Positions 34,348 to 42,683 of a stretch of 64,000 bases of DNA are shown in pieces. The stretch spans positions 52,834 through 116,833 of the forward strand of contig NZ_QFNM01000022.1 of the NCBI RefSeq assembly GCF_003248455.1. The letters run 5' to 3'. This DNA comes from Brevundimonas sp. (GTDB taxonomy: Bacteria > Pseudomonadota > Alphaproteobacteria > Caulobacterales > Caulobacteraceae). Each line of letters begins with the position of its first letter. Within the stretch, counting starts at the first letter, position 1. The translations under genes and the position numbers were made by a program. A model generated the notes under the pieces. The model did no database searches. It was not told the origin of the DNA and was given only the letters and a program-made list of their open reading frames with translations.

Positions 34348-35064
34348 ATGCAAAATCTCAATCAACCCGATCCCGCCGAACTGCCGTCGACGGCCAAGCT
34401 GCTCAAGTCTACCGGCGTCGCCGTCGTCATCGCCTCGGCCCTGCTGGTCACCGTGGTCCTTCCAGCCGAGTACGGCGTCGATCCTACCCGCATCGGCTCG
34501 GTCTTCGGGCTGACCGAGATGGGCCGGATCAAGCGCCAACTCGCCGTTGAAGCTGCGGCTGAAGCGGCCTCAACGGCGGCGGTCATTACATCCACGAGGA
34601 CCGCGCCTGCCTTGCCGGCAGCCGCACCAGTGGGCTCACCAGACACCGCAACTCAGGAGCCGGCCAGGTCTGCCAAGACCGAAGCCGTCCCGCCAGCGGT
34701 CACGACCCAGACGGCAGCCGCAGCTACGACAACCAATGGCGCATCGGCGGGTCGCAGCCATCGCACGTCCCTGACCCTTGAGCCTGACGAGGGGGCCGAG
34801 ATCAAAATGGCCATGGGGGACGGCGCGAAGGCGAACTTCACCTGGTCCACCAGTGGCCCGGCGGTGAACTATGACACCCATGGTGACGGCCAAGGGATCA
34901 CCTATCACGGCTATAGCAAGGGAACCTCCGCCCGCGAGACGGGGGTGCTAACGGCCGCTTTCGCGGGTCATCACGGCTGGTTCTGGCGTAACCGCAGCGG
35001 CGAGCGTGTCACCATCACGCTTCAAACCTCGGGCGACTACGAGAGCGTCGATTTCGTCGACTGA
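34348..35064 (+). CDS. Transmembrane anchor protein of heavy-metal efflux operons
   Basis: 238 residues, GGGAG upstream. A TM helix near the N-terminus (TGVAVVIASALLVTVVLPAEY, about 22-42) is followed by YGVDPTRIGSVFGLTEMGRI, an Ala/Thr/Pro linker (about 75-135) and a globular periplasmic domain (LEPDEGAEIKMAMGDGAKAN, DTHGDGQGITYHGYSKG, GHHGWFWRNRSGERVTITL). Homologues beside HupE-like genes are annotated simply as 'transmembrane anchor protein'. The HGWFWRN motif recalls domains that act on extracytoplasmic ligands; role unknown. Last gene of the czc operon, converging on the MFS gene. Confidence 0.78.
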   Translation: MQNLNQPDPAELPSTAKLLKSTGVAVVIASALLVTVVLPAEYGVDPTRIGSVFGLTEMGRIKRQLAVEAAAEAASTAAVITSTRTAPALPAAAPVGSPDTATQEPARSAKTEAVPPAVTTQTAAAATTTNGASAGRSHRTSLTLEPDEGAEIKMAMGDGAKANFTWSTSGPAVNYDTHGDGQGITYHGYSKGTSARETGVLTAAFAGHHGWFWRNRSGERVTITLQTSGDYESVDFVD

Positions 35065-35095
35065 GGCTTACGGTCGGATGTCTCCCGCCTTGGGC

Positions 35096-36415
35096 TCACT
35101 CCTTCGTCGTCGGCCATCGCGGGTGGCGCTCGTCGATGACGAAGGGATGGCTGTGCAACGCCTCTCCGGATTGACCGTCCAGATGCGGATCGTCTTCGGC
35201 CGGTGCGTCATGCCGATGCGGCAGGTCCGTCGGGTCGTTCGCAGGCCAGACTACAAATCCTAGGACCGTTCCGAACGCGCACAGGGCGGCCAGCACCAGA
35301 AAGGCCGCGCTGGGGTCCGCAGCCGCGCTGACCAGACCGGCGACCGGATAGGCGATCAGCCAGGCGGCGTGGGACAGGGCGAACTGCGCCGCGAACAGGG
35401 CCGGACGATCCTGTGCGTTGGAAGACCGACGCAAGGCGCGACCCGCCGGTGTGAGGGTCAGCGAATAGCCGACGCCCATGACGGCCCAGAGGATGAGCAG
35501 GGCGACATAGGTGGTCGCCAGCACCGATCCCCCAAGCAGCACCAGGGTCATGATCGCGGCGCCCCACAACATGGCGGTCCGGTCTGCGACCCGGTCCAGC
35601 AGGCGAGGCAGGGCGATCGCCGCCGCCATCGACCCCGCCCCGAAAGCCGCTAGCGCCCAGGCGGCGGCTTGGCCGGACATGGCGAAGCGGGACTGCACCA
35701 GGACGACCGTGTTGACGAACACCATGGCCCCGCCGGCGGCCTCGGCGATGCTGATGGCGATCAGACCGCGCAGACGTGGCGTCAAAGCGAACAGGCGAAC
35801 CCCGCCCGTGAGCCGCTGGATGAAGGGTTTCTGAGCCGTCTGCGTCAGTACCGGCAGTGCAGCCGTGACGACGAAAAGGGCCGAGATAACGAAGCCGAGG
35901 GACGTCCCGGCGAACAGATTGTTGTAGCTCATGAAGGCGAGGAGCACGGCCGCCAGCACGGGACTGGCCACGCTCTCGAGATCGGCCGCGAGGCGCGAGA
36001 GCGACAGGGCCTTGGTGTATTCCGCCTCGTCAGGCAGCAGGTCGGGGATCATCGCCTGGAACGCCGGGGTGAAGGCCGCCGAGGCGACGTACAGCACCGT
36101 CATCAGGGCATAGACCTCCCAGGCCTCGCCAACGAACGGCAAGGCGCCGGCGACACAGGCCCGGACGACATCCAGCGAGACCAGCAGGGCCTTGCGGGGA
36201 AGCCTGGCCGCCAGGGCGCTCGCGAAGGGCGCGACGCCGATATAGGCGATCATCTTGATGGCCAGGGCCATCCCCAAGACTTCGCCGGCATTGGCCCCGG
36301 CCAGATCATGCGCCAGCAGACCCAGCGCCACCGTCGCCATGCCCGTGCCGAGCAGGGCCGCGACCTGGGCGATGAACAGATGCCGGTAACCGGCATGGCG
36401 AAGCGGTGAAAACAT
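35096..36415 (-). CDS. NreB-like MFS exporter, probably nickel
   Basis: About 439 residues from ATG 36415; the frame extends further but the region before is operator DNA. Twelve TM helices, MFS fold with RLPRKALLVSLDVVRA in the loop after TM2-3 as in MFS DHA3/enterobactin-type proteins. The C-terminus is His-rich (LPHRHDAPAEDDPHLDGQ, ALHSHPF), the trait of NreB/NcrC-type nickel exporters. It is divergent from a CsoR/RcnR-family gene with a palindromic operator between, and an RcnA-like exporter follows that regulator, together a nickel/cobalt resistance module. Confidence 0.82.
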   Translation of the reverse strand: MFSPLRHAGYRHLFIAQVAALLGTGMATVALGLLAHDLAGANAGEVLGMALAIKMIAYIGVAPFASALAARLPRKALLVSLDVVRACVAGALPFVGEAWEVYALMTVLYVASAAFTPAFQAMIPDLLPDEAEYTKALSLSRLAADLESVASPVLAAVLLAFMSYNNLFAGTSLGFVISALFVVTAALPVLTQTAQKPFIQRLTGGVRLFALTPRLRGLIAISIAEAAGGAMVFVNTVVLVQSRFAMSGQAAAWALAAFGAGSMAAAIALPRLLDRVADRTAMLWGAAIMTLVLLGGSVLATTYVALLILWAVMGVGYSLTLTPAGRALRRSSNAQDRPALFAAQFALSHAAWLIAYPVAGLVSAAADPSAAFLVLAALCAFGTVLGFVVWPANDPTDLPHRHDAPAEDDPHLDGQSGEALHSHPFVIDERHPRWPTTKE

Positions 36416-36456
36416 CGAACGTCGTCCTGCGGCGGGTAACCAAGAGAGGCTGGTCT

Positions 36457-36475
36457 TATCCCCTCCAGGGGGATA
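36457..36475. promoter_or_regulatory. Operator palindrome between the MFS exporter and the nickel sensor
   Basis: TATCCCCTCCAGGGGGATA, arms TATCCCC and GGGGATA, 42 bases before the MFS start and 11 bases before the sensor start. The form is that of the operators bound by CsoR/RcnR-family proteins (TA-C run-G run-TA). Likely autoregulated by the neighbouring sensor. Confidence 0.83.
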
Positions 36476-36485
36476 GCATAGCCTC

Positions 36486-36761
36486 ATGGCTCACGTCGTC
36501 CACGAATCCCACCCCGAGATCATCAATCGGCTGAAGCGCGCCGAGGGTCATCTGCGCAAGACCATCGCCATGATCGAGGGTGGGCGAACGTGTCTGGATC
36601 TCGCCCAGCAGCTTCATGCGATCGAGAAGGCCGTGGCGGCGGCCAAGAAGACCCTGATCCACGATCACATCGACCATTGCCTCGCCCATGCGGCCGAGGG
36701 CGACCCGGCCGAGGCCCGTCGGGCCATGGCCGAGTTCAAAGACATCACCAAATACCTGTGA
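36486..36761 (+). CDS. CsoR/RcnR-family metal sensor, nickel type (H-C-H-C fingerprint)
   Basis: 91 residues. Ligand positions of the family read His3, Cys36 (RTCLDL), His61 and Cys65 (HDHIDHC). The cytoplasmic Ni sensor InrS has this H-C-H-C pattern, RcnR has H-C-H-H and CsoR lacks the first His, so nickel is the best guess. First helix NRLKRAEGHLRKTIAMIEGG holds the family's basic DNA-binding surface. Divergent from the NreB-like exporter and seven bases before an RcnA-like exporter. The ATG lies only 11 bases after the operator. Confidence 0.88.
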   Translation: MAHVVHESHPEIINRLKRAEGHLRKTIAMIEGGRTCLDLAQQLHAIEKAVAAAKKTLIHDHIDHCLAHAAEGDPAEARRAMAEFKDITKYL

Positions 36762-36768
36762 GACGCCG

Positions 36769-37887
36769 ATGACCCCGTTTGCAGACCTGCTCGCGCAGGG
36801 CTCGGCCCATGCCTGGCTGTTCATTCCTTCCGCCCTGCTGCTGGGAGCCTTGCACGGGCTGGAGCCCGGCCACTCCAAGACGATGATGGCGGCCTTCATC
36901 GTCGCGGTGCGCGGTACGGTCTGGCAGGCGATCCTGCTGGGTTTGTCGGCGACGCTGTCCCATACGGCCATCGTCTGGGCCATCGCCCTGACCGGGCTCT
37001 ACTTCGGCCAGTTTTTCGACATCGAAGCCTCGGAGGGCTGGTTCCAGCTGGCCTCGGCCGTGATCATCCTCGGTGTCGCCGCATGGATGCTCTTCGCCAC
37101 ATGGCGCGAGCAGAACGCCGTCCACAACGAGCATGATCGTGACCACGACCATGACCACGACGAGACGCGCTGGATCGACACCGGCCATGGCGTCGTCAGC
37201 CTGAGTATCTTCGAGGACGGCGTGCCCCCACGGTTCCGGTTCGCTCCGGAGAAAGGGCCGGTTCCGAGGGCCGACGACGTCATCGTCGCAACCACCCGGG
37301 CGGACGGCTCCGTCCAGACATTCCACTTCGAGACACGCGACGGTTATCTCGAATCGGCAGACGTCATTCCTGAACCCCATGCGTTCACCGCAAGGCTGGT
37401 CCTGGGCCACGGCAATCACACCCACGAGTTCGATGTCGAGTTCGCCGAACACGATCACGAACACGCTCATGACCACGGCGGGCTTGATGTCTCGGACCCC
37501 GGCTATCAGGACGCCCACGAACGCGCCCACGCCAACGACATCAAGAAGCGGTTCGCCAACCGCAAGGTGACCACTTGGCAGATCATGCTCTTCGGCCTGA
37601 CAGGCGGCCTGATCCCGTGCCCGGCCTCGATCACCGTCCTGCTGCTCTGCCTGCAGCTGAAGCAGGTGGCCTTGGGTGCGACCCTCGTCCTGTGCTTTTC
37701 GATCGGATTGGCGGCGACCATGGTCACCGTCGGTGTCGCAGCGGCGATCGGGATGCGGCATGCGGAGAAGCGCTGGTCGGGAGGTTTCGCGGCTTTTGCA
37801 CGAAAGGCGCCCTATTTTTCAGGGGTTCTGATCGCTGTCGTCGGCCTGGTCTTGACCTGGCAGGCCGTCGTCTCCCTGGCCCGGTAG
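36769..37887 (+). CDS. rcnA: RcnA-type nickel/cobalt efflux protein
   Basis: About 372 residues from ATG 36769. NicO/RcnA family: LLGALHGLEPGHSKTMMAAF with the HGLEPGHSK signature in TM1-2, ILLGLSATLSHTAIVW, and GLTGGLIPCPASITVLLLCL. A long cytoplasmic-loop insert (about residues 110-265) is rich in His and Asp (HNEHDRDHDHDHDE; EHDHEHAHDHGG) and contains a small beta-type domain (VVSLSIFEDGVPPRFRF). E. coli RcnA also has a His-rich loop, but this one is much longer. Under control of the adjacent sensor, with which it forms an operon. Confidence 0.93.
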   Translation: MTPFADLLAQGSAHAWLFIPSALLLGALHGLEPGHSKTMMAAFIVAVRGTVWQAILLGLSATLSHTAIVWAIALTGLYFGQFFDIEASEGWFQLASAVIILGVAAWMLFATWREQNAVHNEHDRDHDHDHDETRWIDTGHGVVSLSIFEDGVPPRFRFAPEKGPVPRADDVIVATTRADGSVQTFHFETRDGYLESADVIPEPHAFTARLVLGHGNHTHEFDVEFAEHDHEHAHDHGGLDVSDPGYQDAHERAHANDIKKRFANRKVTTWQIMLFGLTGGLIPCPASITVLLLCLQLKQVALGATLVLCFSIGLAATMVTVGVAAAIGMRHAEKRWSGGFAAFARKAPYFSGVLIAVVGLVLTWQAVVSLAR

Positions 37888-37896
37888 ACAGGTGGG

Positions 37897-38064
37897 ATGG
37901 CCAAGACACCCTGTATCGATGTCTGCACTTTCGACGCCCGCTCCGGTTTTTGCGCAGGCTGTGGACGCACGCGGTTGGAAGTCGCGGGGTGGCGCAAACT
38001 CACTCCGCATCAGAGGAAAACCATCGAACGCGACTTGCGACGTCGCCTGACGGGACGCTCGTAG
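37897..38064 (+). CDS. DUF1289 small cysteine protein
   Basis: 55 residues: TPCIDVCTFDARSGFCAGCG then RTRLEVAGWRKLTPHQRKTI. The four Cys (positions 6, 10, 19, 22) and the GWxxLxxxQR pattern define DUF1289, thought to be a small iron-sulfur or zinc site protein; no established function. It follows the rcnA-like stop by nine bases and is probably co-transcribed. GGTGGG precedes the ATG. Confidence 0.88.
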   Translation: MAKTPCIDVCTFDARSGFCAGCGRTRLEVAGWRKLTPHQRKTIERDLRRRLTGRS

Positions 38065-38268
38065 GGCGCCTCGCATCCACATACTTGCCGCAGCGATCCG
38101 CCTATGACCTTGGGCCCCCGCGAGCCGACGACTTCCTCCTAGCTGATGGCTCGCAGGGAACTCGGAAGGGAAGTGGCCAAGGGGTCCGACATGCGCGCGG
38201 ATGGACGAGGGGACTGCCACTCCAAGTTGGATTTCGGCAGGGCTTGCGGGGTCCAGCAGGCTCGCGTC

Positions 38269-38676
38269 CTAATCTCCCCCTTCGCGTCCACCGGCGGCAC
38301 GCAGCAGGTCGCCGACCCTTCGACCATTAAGGCGGCATGAGGCAATCACCCGATCATAGACGATGACGCGACCGTTACGACCGCGAACCGCCACGCACGT
38401 CAGGACACGTCCGCGAACCAAGCCCGACAATCGGTCCCGGTCAGCGCGTCCGGTCGGACTGTGGAGCTCGGGGGCGTTAAAATCCGACAGCCGGACCTCA
38501 ATCCAGGTCGAGGGGTCACTGTTGGGGCCCGCACACAGGCTGTCACCGTCACCGATGTAGCGCACCAGACCGGAGAAGGACGCGCCCGCGCGGTCAGGCA
38601 AACGGCCCTCGCACGGATCCGCGTGGGCGACGGCGGGAGCGAGGAGAAGACCAGTGAGGATCAGGAGCCATTTCAT
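38269..38676 (-). CDS. Secreted thermonuclease-like (SNase fold) protein, copy 1
   Basis: 135 residues. Signal peptide (LLILTGLLLAPAVAHA), then an SNase-like OB fold: RYIGDGDSLCAG (Asp pair of the VxDGDT motif), WIEVRLSDFNAPEL (catalytic-type Arg and Glu, as in RLxGIDAPE), and GRVIVYDRVIASCRLNGRRV (second Arg). Four Cys, probably two disulfides. It is close in sequence to two other genes in this window (58548-58955 and 61059-61478). Divergent from a radC-like gene, exactly as copy 2 is. It may be an active periplasmic nuclease or a mobile-element-linked protein of other function; SNase catalytic Thr is replaced by Ser. Confidence 0.82.
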   Translation of the reverse strand: MKWLLILTGLLLAPAVAHADPCEGRLPDRAGASFSGLVRYIGDGDSLCAGPNSDPSTWIEVRLSDFNAPELHSPTGRADRDRLSGLVRGRVLTCVAVRGRNGRVIVYDRVIASCRLNGRRVGDLLRAAGGREGGD

Positions 38677-38784
38677 GGGCGCAGCCTGAAGCCATCGCCC
38701 CTCTTAGCCAACGGGCATTGGAGAAAAAGGAAGGGCGGGGGGTGGTCGCCCCGATCCGGGGCCAGCAGCCCCTGGAGCCCCGCG

Positions 38785-39477
38785 ATGCGACCCTTGTCCT
38801 CATCAACATTCAGGCCTTCCGGCCTGCGTTCGGGAGACCTGTTCGCGGCGTCGCCGGGCCTTGAGCAGGAGATGGACGACGCCACCCTTCTTTCCCTGCT
38901 GATGACACGCACCATGCCGGAGCGTGACATCGCGCAGGCTGCAGCGACCTTGCTGGCGGTGTTCGGCACGGTCGCCGCCGTCGTCGCGGCGGATCCGCAC
39001 GAGCTGGCGCGGGCCGCCACGCTCGACGCGACCACGATCACGGATCTCAAGATGTTGCGCCGGCTGAGTATCAGGTTGGCCCGATCGGAGGCCTGCCGCC
39101 GCCCCGTCCTGTCATCATGGTCCGCCCTGGTCGCCTATGTTCGCTCGGCCCTGGCCCACGAACCGAGAGAGCAGTTCCGCGCCCTGTATCTCGACAAGAA
39201 GAACATCCTGCTTCGGGACGAATTCCGGGCCGAAGGCACGGTCGATCACGCCCCGGTCTACCCCCGTGAAGTCGTCCGGCGGGCGCTGGAACTCTCGGCT
39301 TCGGCGCTCATCCTTGTCCACAATCATCCGTCCGGCGACCCGGCCCCGTCACGGGCCGATATCGAGATGACCCGCAGGATCGTGGACGCCGCCGGCGTTT
39401 TCGGCCTGCAAGTGCACGACCATCTCGTCATCGGCCGTCAGGGTACGGCGAGCTTCAAACAGCTCGGCCTGATCTGA
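38785..39477 (+). CDS. RadC-like JAB-domain protein, complete copy
   Basis: 230 residues from ATG 38785, GGAG upstream. N-terminal helical part (LFGTVAAVVAADPHEL-like HhH region) and a C-terminal MPN/JAB metalloprotease-type domain: EQFRALYLDKKNILLRDEF, VYPREVVRRALELSASALIL, then HNHPSGDPAPSRADIEMTRR with the H-x-H-x7-S-x2-D zinc-site pattern. RadC proteins of this kind are common on plasmids and ICEs; the old DNA-repair role is not supported in general. First gene of the element backbone followed by toprim, parB and the methylase-helicase. Confidence 0.9.
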   Translation: MRPLSSSTFRPSGLRSGDLFAASPGLEQEMDDATLLSLLMTRTMPERDIAQAAATLLAVFGTVAAVVAADPHELARAATLDATTITDLKMLRRLSIRLARSEACRRPVLSSWSALVAYVRSALAHEPREQFRALYLDKKNILLRDEFRAEGTVDHAPVYPREVVRRALELSASALILVHNHPSGDPAPSRADIEMTRRIVDAAGVFGLQVHDHLVIGRQGTASFKQLGLI

Positions 39478-39484
39478 GGCGGCC

Positions 39485-40444
39485 ATGACCCTTCACGCGA
39501 TTGTCGCCGCCCTGGGCGGCGACCTCTATGCCGGAGGTTCGCGCGCCAGCATCCCCGCACCCGGCCACAGCACGGCGGACCGTTCGGTTTCGTTGATGCT
39601 GGCCGATGATCGGGTCATCATCCACGGATTCGGCGGCGCCGATTGGCGCACCGCACGGGATGATCTTCGCCTTCGCGGCTTTATCGATGACGCCGGTCGG
39701 CTCACCGGCGGCGGGCGCGGACGGTCCTCATCGCCGAGACCGGACCGGCGCCTTCGCGTCGAGACCGCATCGCGTCTGTGGACCGCGACGACGGAGCGAC
39801 CGCCCCACGGTCCGGCCGCTCTCTATCTACAGCGGCGCGCCGTTCTGGCCGGGGACGCGGTCTCCAATCTTCGGCTGCACCCGGCCGCGCCACTCTCGGT
39901 CTATCAGAGTGGTAGGCGCGTGCGTCCCGCTCTGATCGCCCGGGTCAGCGACGCCGAGGATCGTCTGACGGCGGTCGAGCTGACCTATCTCGAGACCAAT
40001 GGTCTGCCCGCCGGCGGTCTGCGCCTGGCCCGAAAGACTGTGGGTCAGGTCCCGCCCGGCGCGGCCGTTCGCCTCTCGCCTGCGGCCGAAGAGATGTTGG
40101 TGGGCGAAGGGGTGGTCACGACCCTGTCGGCCATCGACCGCTTCGGTCTTCCCGGCTGGGCTCTTATGGCCGCCAATAACCTCGTCGCCTGGAGCCCGCC
40201 CGCCTGGGTGCGCCGGGTCCTGATCGCCGCTGACCGTGGCGAGGCCGGTGAGGCGGCGGCTGCCCGGCTCCGCCGCCGCCTGGTGAATGACGGTCTCAAG
40301 GTTGAGGTGTCATGGCCCGAGCCGCCGTTCGGCGACTGGAACGAGGTCGCGGTCGCGGCGGCGTCGCAAAGGGGGAGCGAGGGCTCTGAGGGGCGCCGGA
40401 GTGACGGGGATGGCCCCCGTCGCCCGGCAGGAGAGACCTCATGA
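39485..40444 (+). CDS. Toprim-domain protein, plasmid primase-like
   Basis: 319 residues. An N-terminal DUF7146-like primase part (AALGGDLYAGGSRASIPAPG, HSTADRSVSLML) precedes the toprim domain: LVGEGVVTTLSAIDRF with the catalytic Glu and VRRVLIAADRGEAGEAAAAR with the DxD-type acidic pair (here DRGEAG). No zinc-finger cysteines. These proteins accompany ParB and strawberry-notch genes on alphaproteobacterial plasmids and ICEs, where they are presumed to prime replication after transfer. Overlaps parB by four bases. Confidence 0.85.
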   Translation: MTLHAIVAALGGDLYAGGSRASIPAPGHSTADRSVSLMLADDRVIIHGFGGADWRTARDDLRLRGFIDDAGRLTGGGRGRSSSPRPDRRLRVETASRLWTATTERPPHGPAALYLQRRAVLAGDAVSNLRLHPAAPLSVYQSGRRVRPALIARVSDAEDRLTAVELTYLETNGLPAGGLRLARKTVGQVPPGAAVRLSPAAEEMLVGEGVVTTLSAIDRFGLPGWALMAANNLVAWSPPAWVRRVLIAADRGEAGEAAAARLRRRLVNDGLKVEVSWPEPPFGDWNEVAVAAASQRGSEGSEGRRSDGDGPRRPAGETS

Positions 40445-42519
40445 CCGACCTCGTTCCCGTCATCACCTCAACAACCTCTGTTCCTGAAACCCCGAGCCCG
40501 GCCGTCATCTTCACGCCCGTGGAACGCATCGTCCGCCTCGGGGATCTTGGCATCGCGCGAGAGAACCTGCGGTATGGCGAACCGCCGGACGACGAAATTC
40601 CAACCCTGGCCGCCACCCTGAAGGCGGCCGGTCAATTGCAGCCCGTGACCGTCAGGCCCGGCCTCGGCAAAAAGGAGCAGCCGTTCATGGCTCTGGACGG
40701 TCGTCGTCGTCGTCAGGCGCTGGCGATCCTGCTGGAGGCCGGCGACATCGACGAGAACTATCCGGTCCGGACCTATGTCGAGACCGATCCGGCGCGCCAA
40801 GCGGCGGCGGTGCTTTTGACCAACACCGCCGTCCCCGTCCACGTGGCCGACGTCATCGCGGCCATCGGCCGGATGCTGAAGTCGAAACTGACGATCACGG
40901 CCATGGCGCGGGCGCTCGGTTACGACGAGATCGAGATCAAGCGTTTAGCGGCCCTGTCCGGCGTCGCGCCAGCCGCTCTGGTGGCGCTGAAGGCGGGCCG
41001 CATCACCCTTCGCCAGACCCGGTTGCTGGCACGACTGCCGGATCGCCAGGAGCAGGAGGACCTCGCCCAGATGGCTTTGGACGGCCATGGCTTCCAGGAA
41101 TGGCGGGTCAGCGAGCGTCTCGACGACAGCCGGGTCACCACGCGCGATCGCCGCTGCGCCCTGGTCGATCCTCAGGCCTATATCGACGCCGGAGGTCGCA
41201 CCGAAACCGACCTGTTCGGCGAACTGCCTCCTGTTCTACTCGACCCGGACATTCTGACCGAGGTCTGGACCCGTCGCGCACGCGGGATAGCGGCCGTGTT
41301 CGAAGCCGAAGGGATCGCGGTTCACGTGACCGCAGGCCCGGAGCCAGAGCTTCCCGATGATCTTGAGGCGCTCGGCTATGTCTATGGCGGTTCGCTCCCG
41401 GCCGAGGAGATGGCGCGCTACCGGTCGCAGCGCGAGGTGTTCAACGAACGGGCCGAAAAGGCCCGCATCGCTCTGGCGGATGTCGAGCACCCCGACGTCG
41501 CTGATCTCGCCATCGTCGATATGATCCACGCCAGGATCGCCTCCGATCAAACCGGATGCGGCGGCAGGGTCGTGACCACCATGGTGATGTGGCCGGCTAC
41601 GGGGGCGGGCGTCGAAGTCCGCTGCTACACGCCGGAGGAACCCGAGGTCGACGACGGGGATGAGGACGTCGCGCCCGAGACCGCGCGTCGGACCTCGGCG
41701 CCACCGGCGTATATACCGCCAGAAGTCGAGGCTCCCGAGCCGGAGACAGAAGGCGTCAACCATGCCCTTCACGCCGTTCGGACCGATGTGGCGACGCGGG
41801 GTCTGATCCGCGCGCTGGCCGACGATCCCGGGGCGGCGCTGACAGCCTTGATCGCGCGGCTGTTCACCGTTCTTGTGCGACGCGCGCACGTCGCGCGGTC
41901 GGACTCGGCCCTTGCCATCACCGCCAGTGGGTTCAATCCCGCCAATGGGCGAGTCATCGAGGCACTGGACGGGGACGTGCGTCGCCGGCTCGAGGATCGT
42001 CGCACAGCCTGGGAAGCGTCCGGCGAGACCGTCATCGCCTGGGTCCACGGCCTTGCCCACGGCGAGAAGATGGGATTGCTGGCGGAGTTGACCGCCATCA
42101 GCCTCGACGTCCGGGAGGAGAAGACCTTCTCCATTCGCCGCAGCGCCCGGGCCGAGGCGGCGGAGCTGGCCGCTCTCTGCCAGGCGGACATCACCCTACA
42201 CTGGACGCCCGACGCCCTCTTCCTGCAGCCCCACTCCAAGGGCCTGCTGACCGGCATGCTCGAGACCATGGGCGCCGAGGACGAGCGGGCGAAGACGCTC
42301 CGCAAGACGGAGCTGGTCGACTGGGTGGCCGAACAGGCTGCGCAACGGGCCTGGGTGCCGGCCGCCCTGTGCTGGGCCGCCCCGATCAACGCCGATCAGG
42401 ATACCCCGGACATCGAGGACCAAGCGGCCGGCGGTGGCGTCGATGATGACGACGAGGGGGTCGGCGCCTTCGCCGTCACCCCGGCGGGTGAGGCGGCCCT
42501 GGGTTCTTCCGCCGCCTGA
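40441..42519 (+). CDS. ParB/RepB/Spo0J-family protein, long plasmid type
   Basis: 692 residues, GCAGGAGA upstream. N-terminal ParB-like domain: VRLGDLGIARENLRYGEPPD, LKAAGQLQPVTVRPGLGKKE, FMALDGRRRRQALAILLEAG (Arg-rich CTP-binding motif). HTH: LTITAMARALGYDEIEIKRL. The long C-terminal part (about 300-690) is not a dimer domain of chromosomal ParB; it is specific to the plasmid/ICE version that travels with toprim and strawberry-notch genes. No parA gene is visible nearby, so it may serve regulation or nicking rather than partition. Confidence 0.9.
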   Translation: MTDLVPVITSTTSVPETPSPAVIFTPVERIVRLGDLGIARENLRYGEPPDDEIPTLAATLKAAGQLQPVTVRPGLGKKEQPFMALDGRRRRQALAILLEAGDIDENYPVRTYVETDPARQAAAVLLTNTAVPVHVADVIAAIGRMLKSKLTITAMARALGYDEIEIKRLAALSGVAPAALVALKAGRITLRQTRLLARLPDRQEQEDLAQMALDGHGFQEWRVSERLDDSRVTTRDRRCALVDPQAYIDAGGRTETDLFGELPPVLLDPDILTEVWTRRARGIAAVFEAEGIAVHVTAGPEPELPDDLEALGYVYGGSLPAEEMARYRSQREVFNERAEKARIALADVEHPDVADLAIVDMIHARIASDQTGCGGRVVTTMVMWPATGAGVEVRCYTPEEPEVDDGDEDVAPETARRTSAPPAYIPPEVEAPEPETEGVNHALHAVRTDVATRGLIRALADDPGAALTALIARLFTVLVRRAHVARSDSALAITASGFNPANGRVIEALDGDVRRRLEDRRTAWEASGETVIAWVHGLAHGEKMGLLAELTAISLDVREEKTFSIRRSARAEAAELAALCQADITLHWTPDALFLQPHSKGLLTGMLETMGAEDERAKTLRKTELVDWVAEQAAQRAWVPAALCWAAPINADQDTPDIEDQAAGGGVDDDDEGVGAFAVTPAGEAALGSSAA

Positions 42520-42683
42520 TCGTCCGCACACGGAAGCATCGCAACGGCGACCCGCCGGTGCGGTGTTTCTCTGCGTCGTGCGCGCCGACGCGACTGCCGG
42601 GGAGACGAAGGAAGGGCGGGGCGAAGCGAGCCTGGAGGACCGAGAGGGAGGAGCCTTCCGCTCCAGGCGACCGGAGGCTTCCC

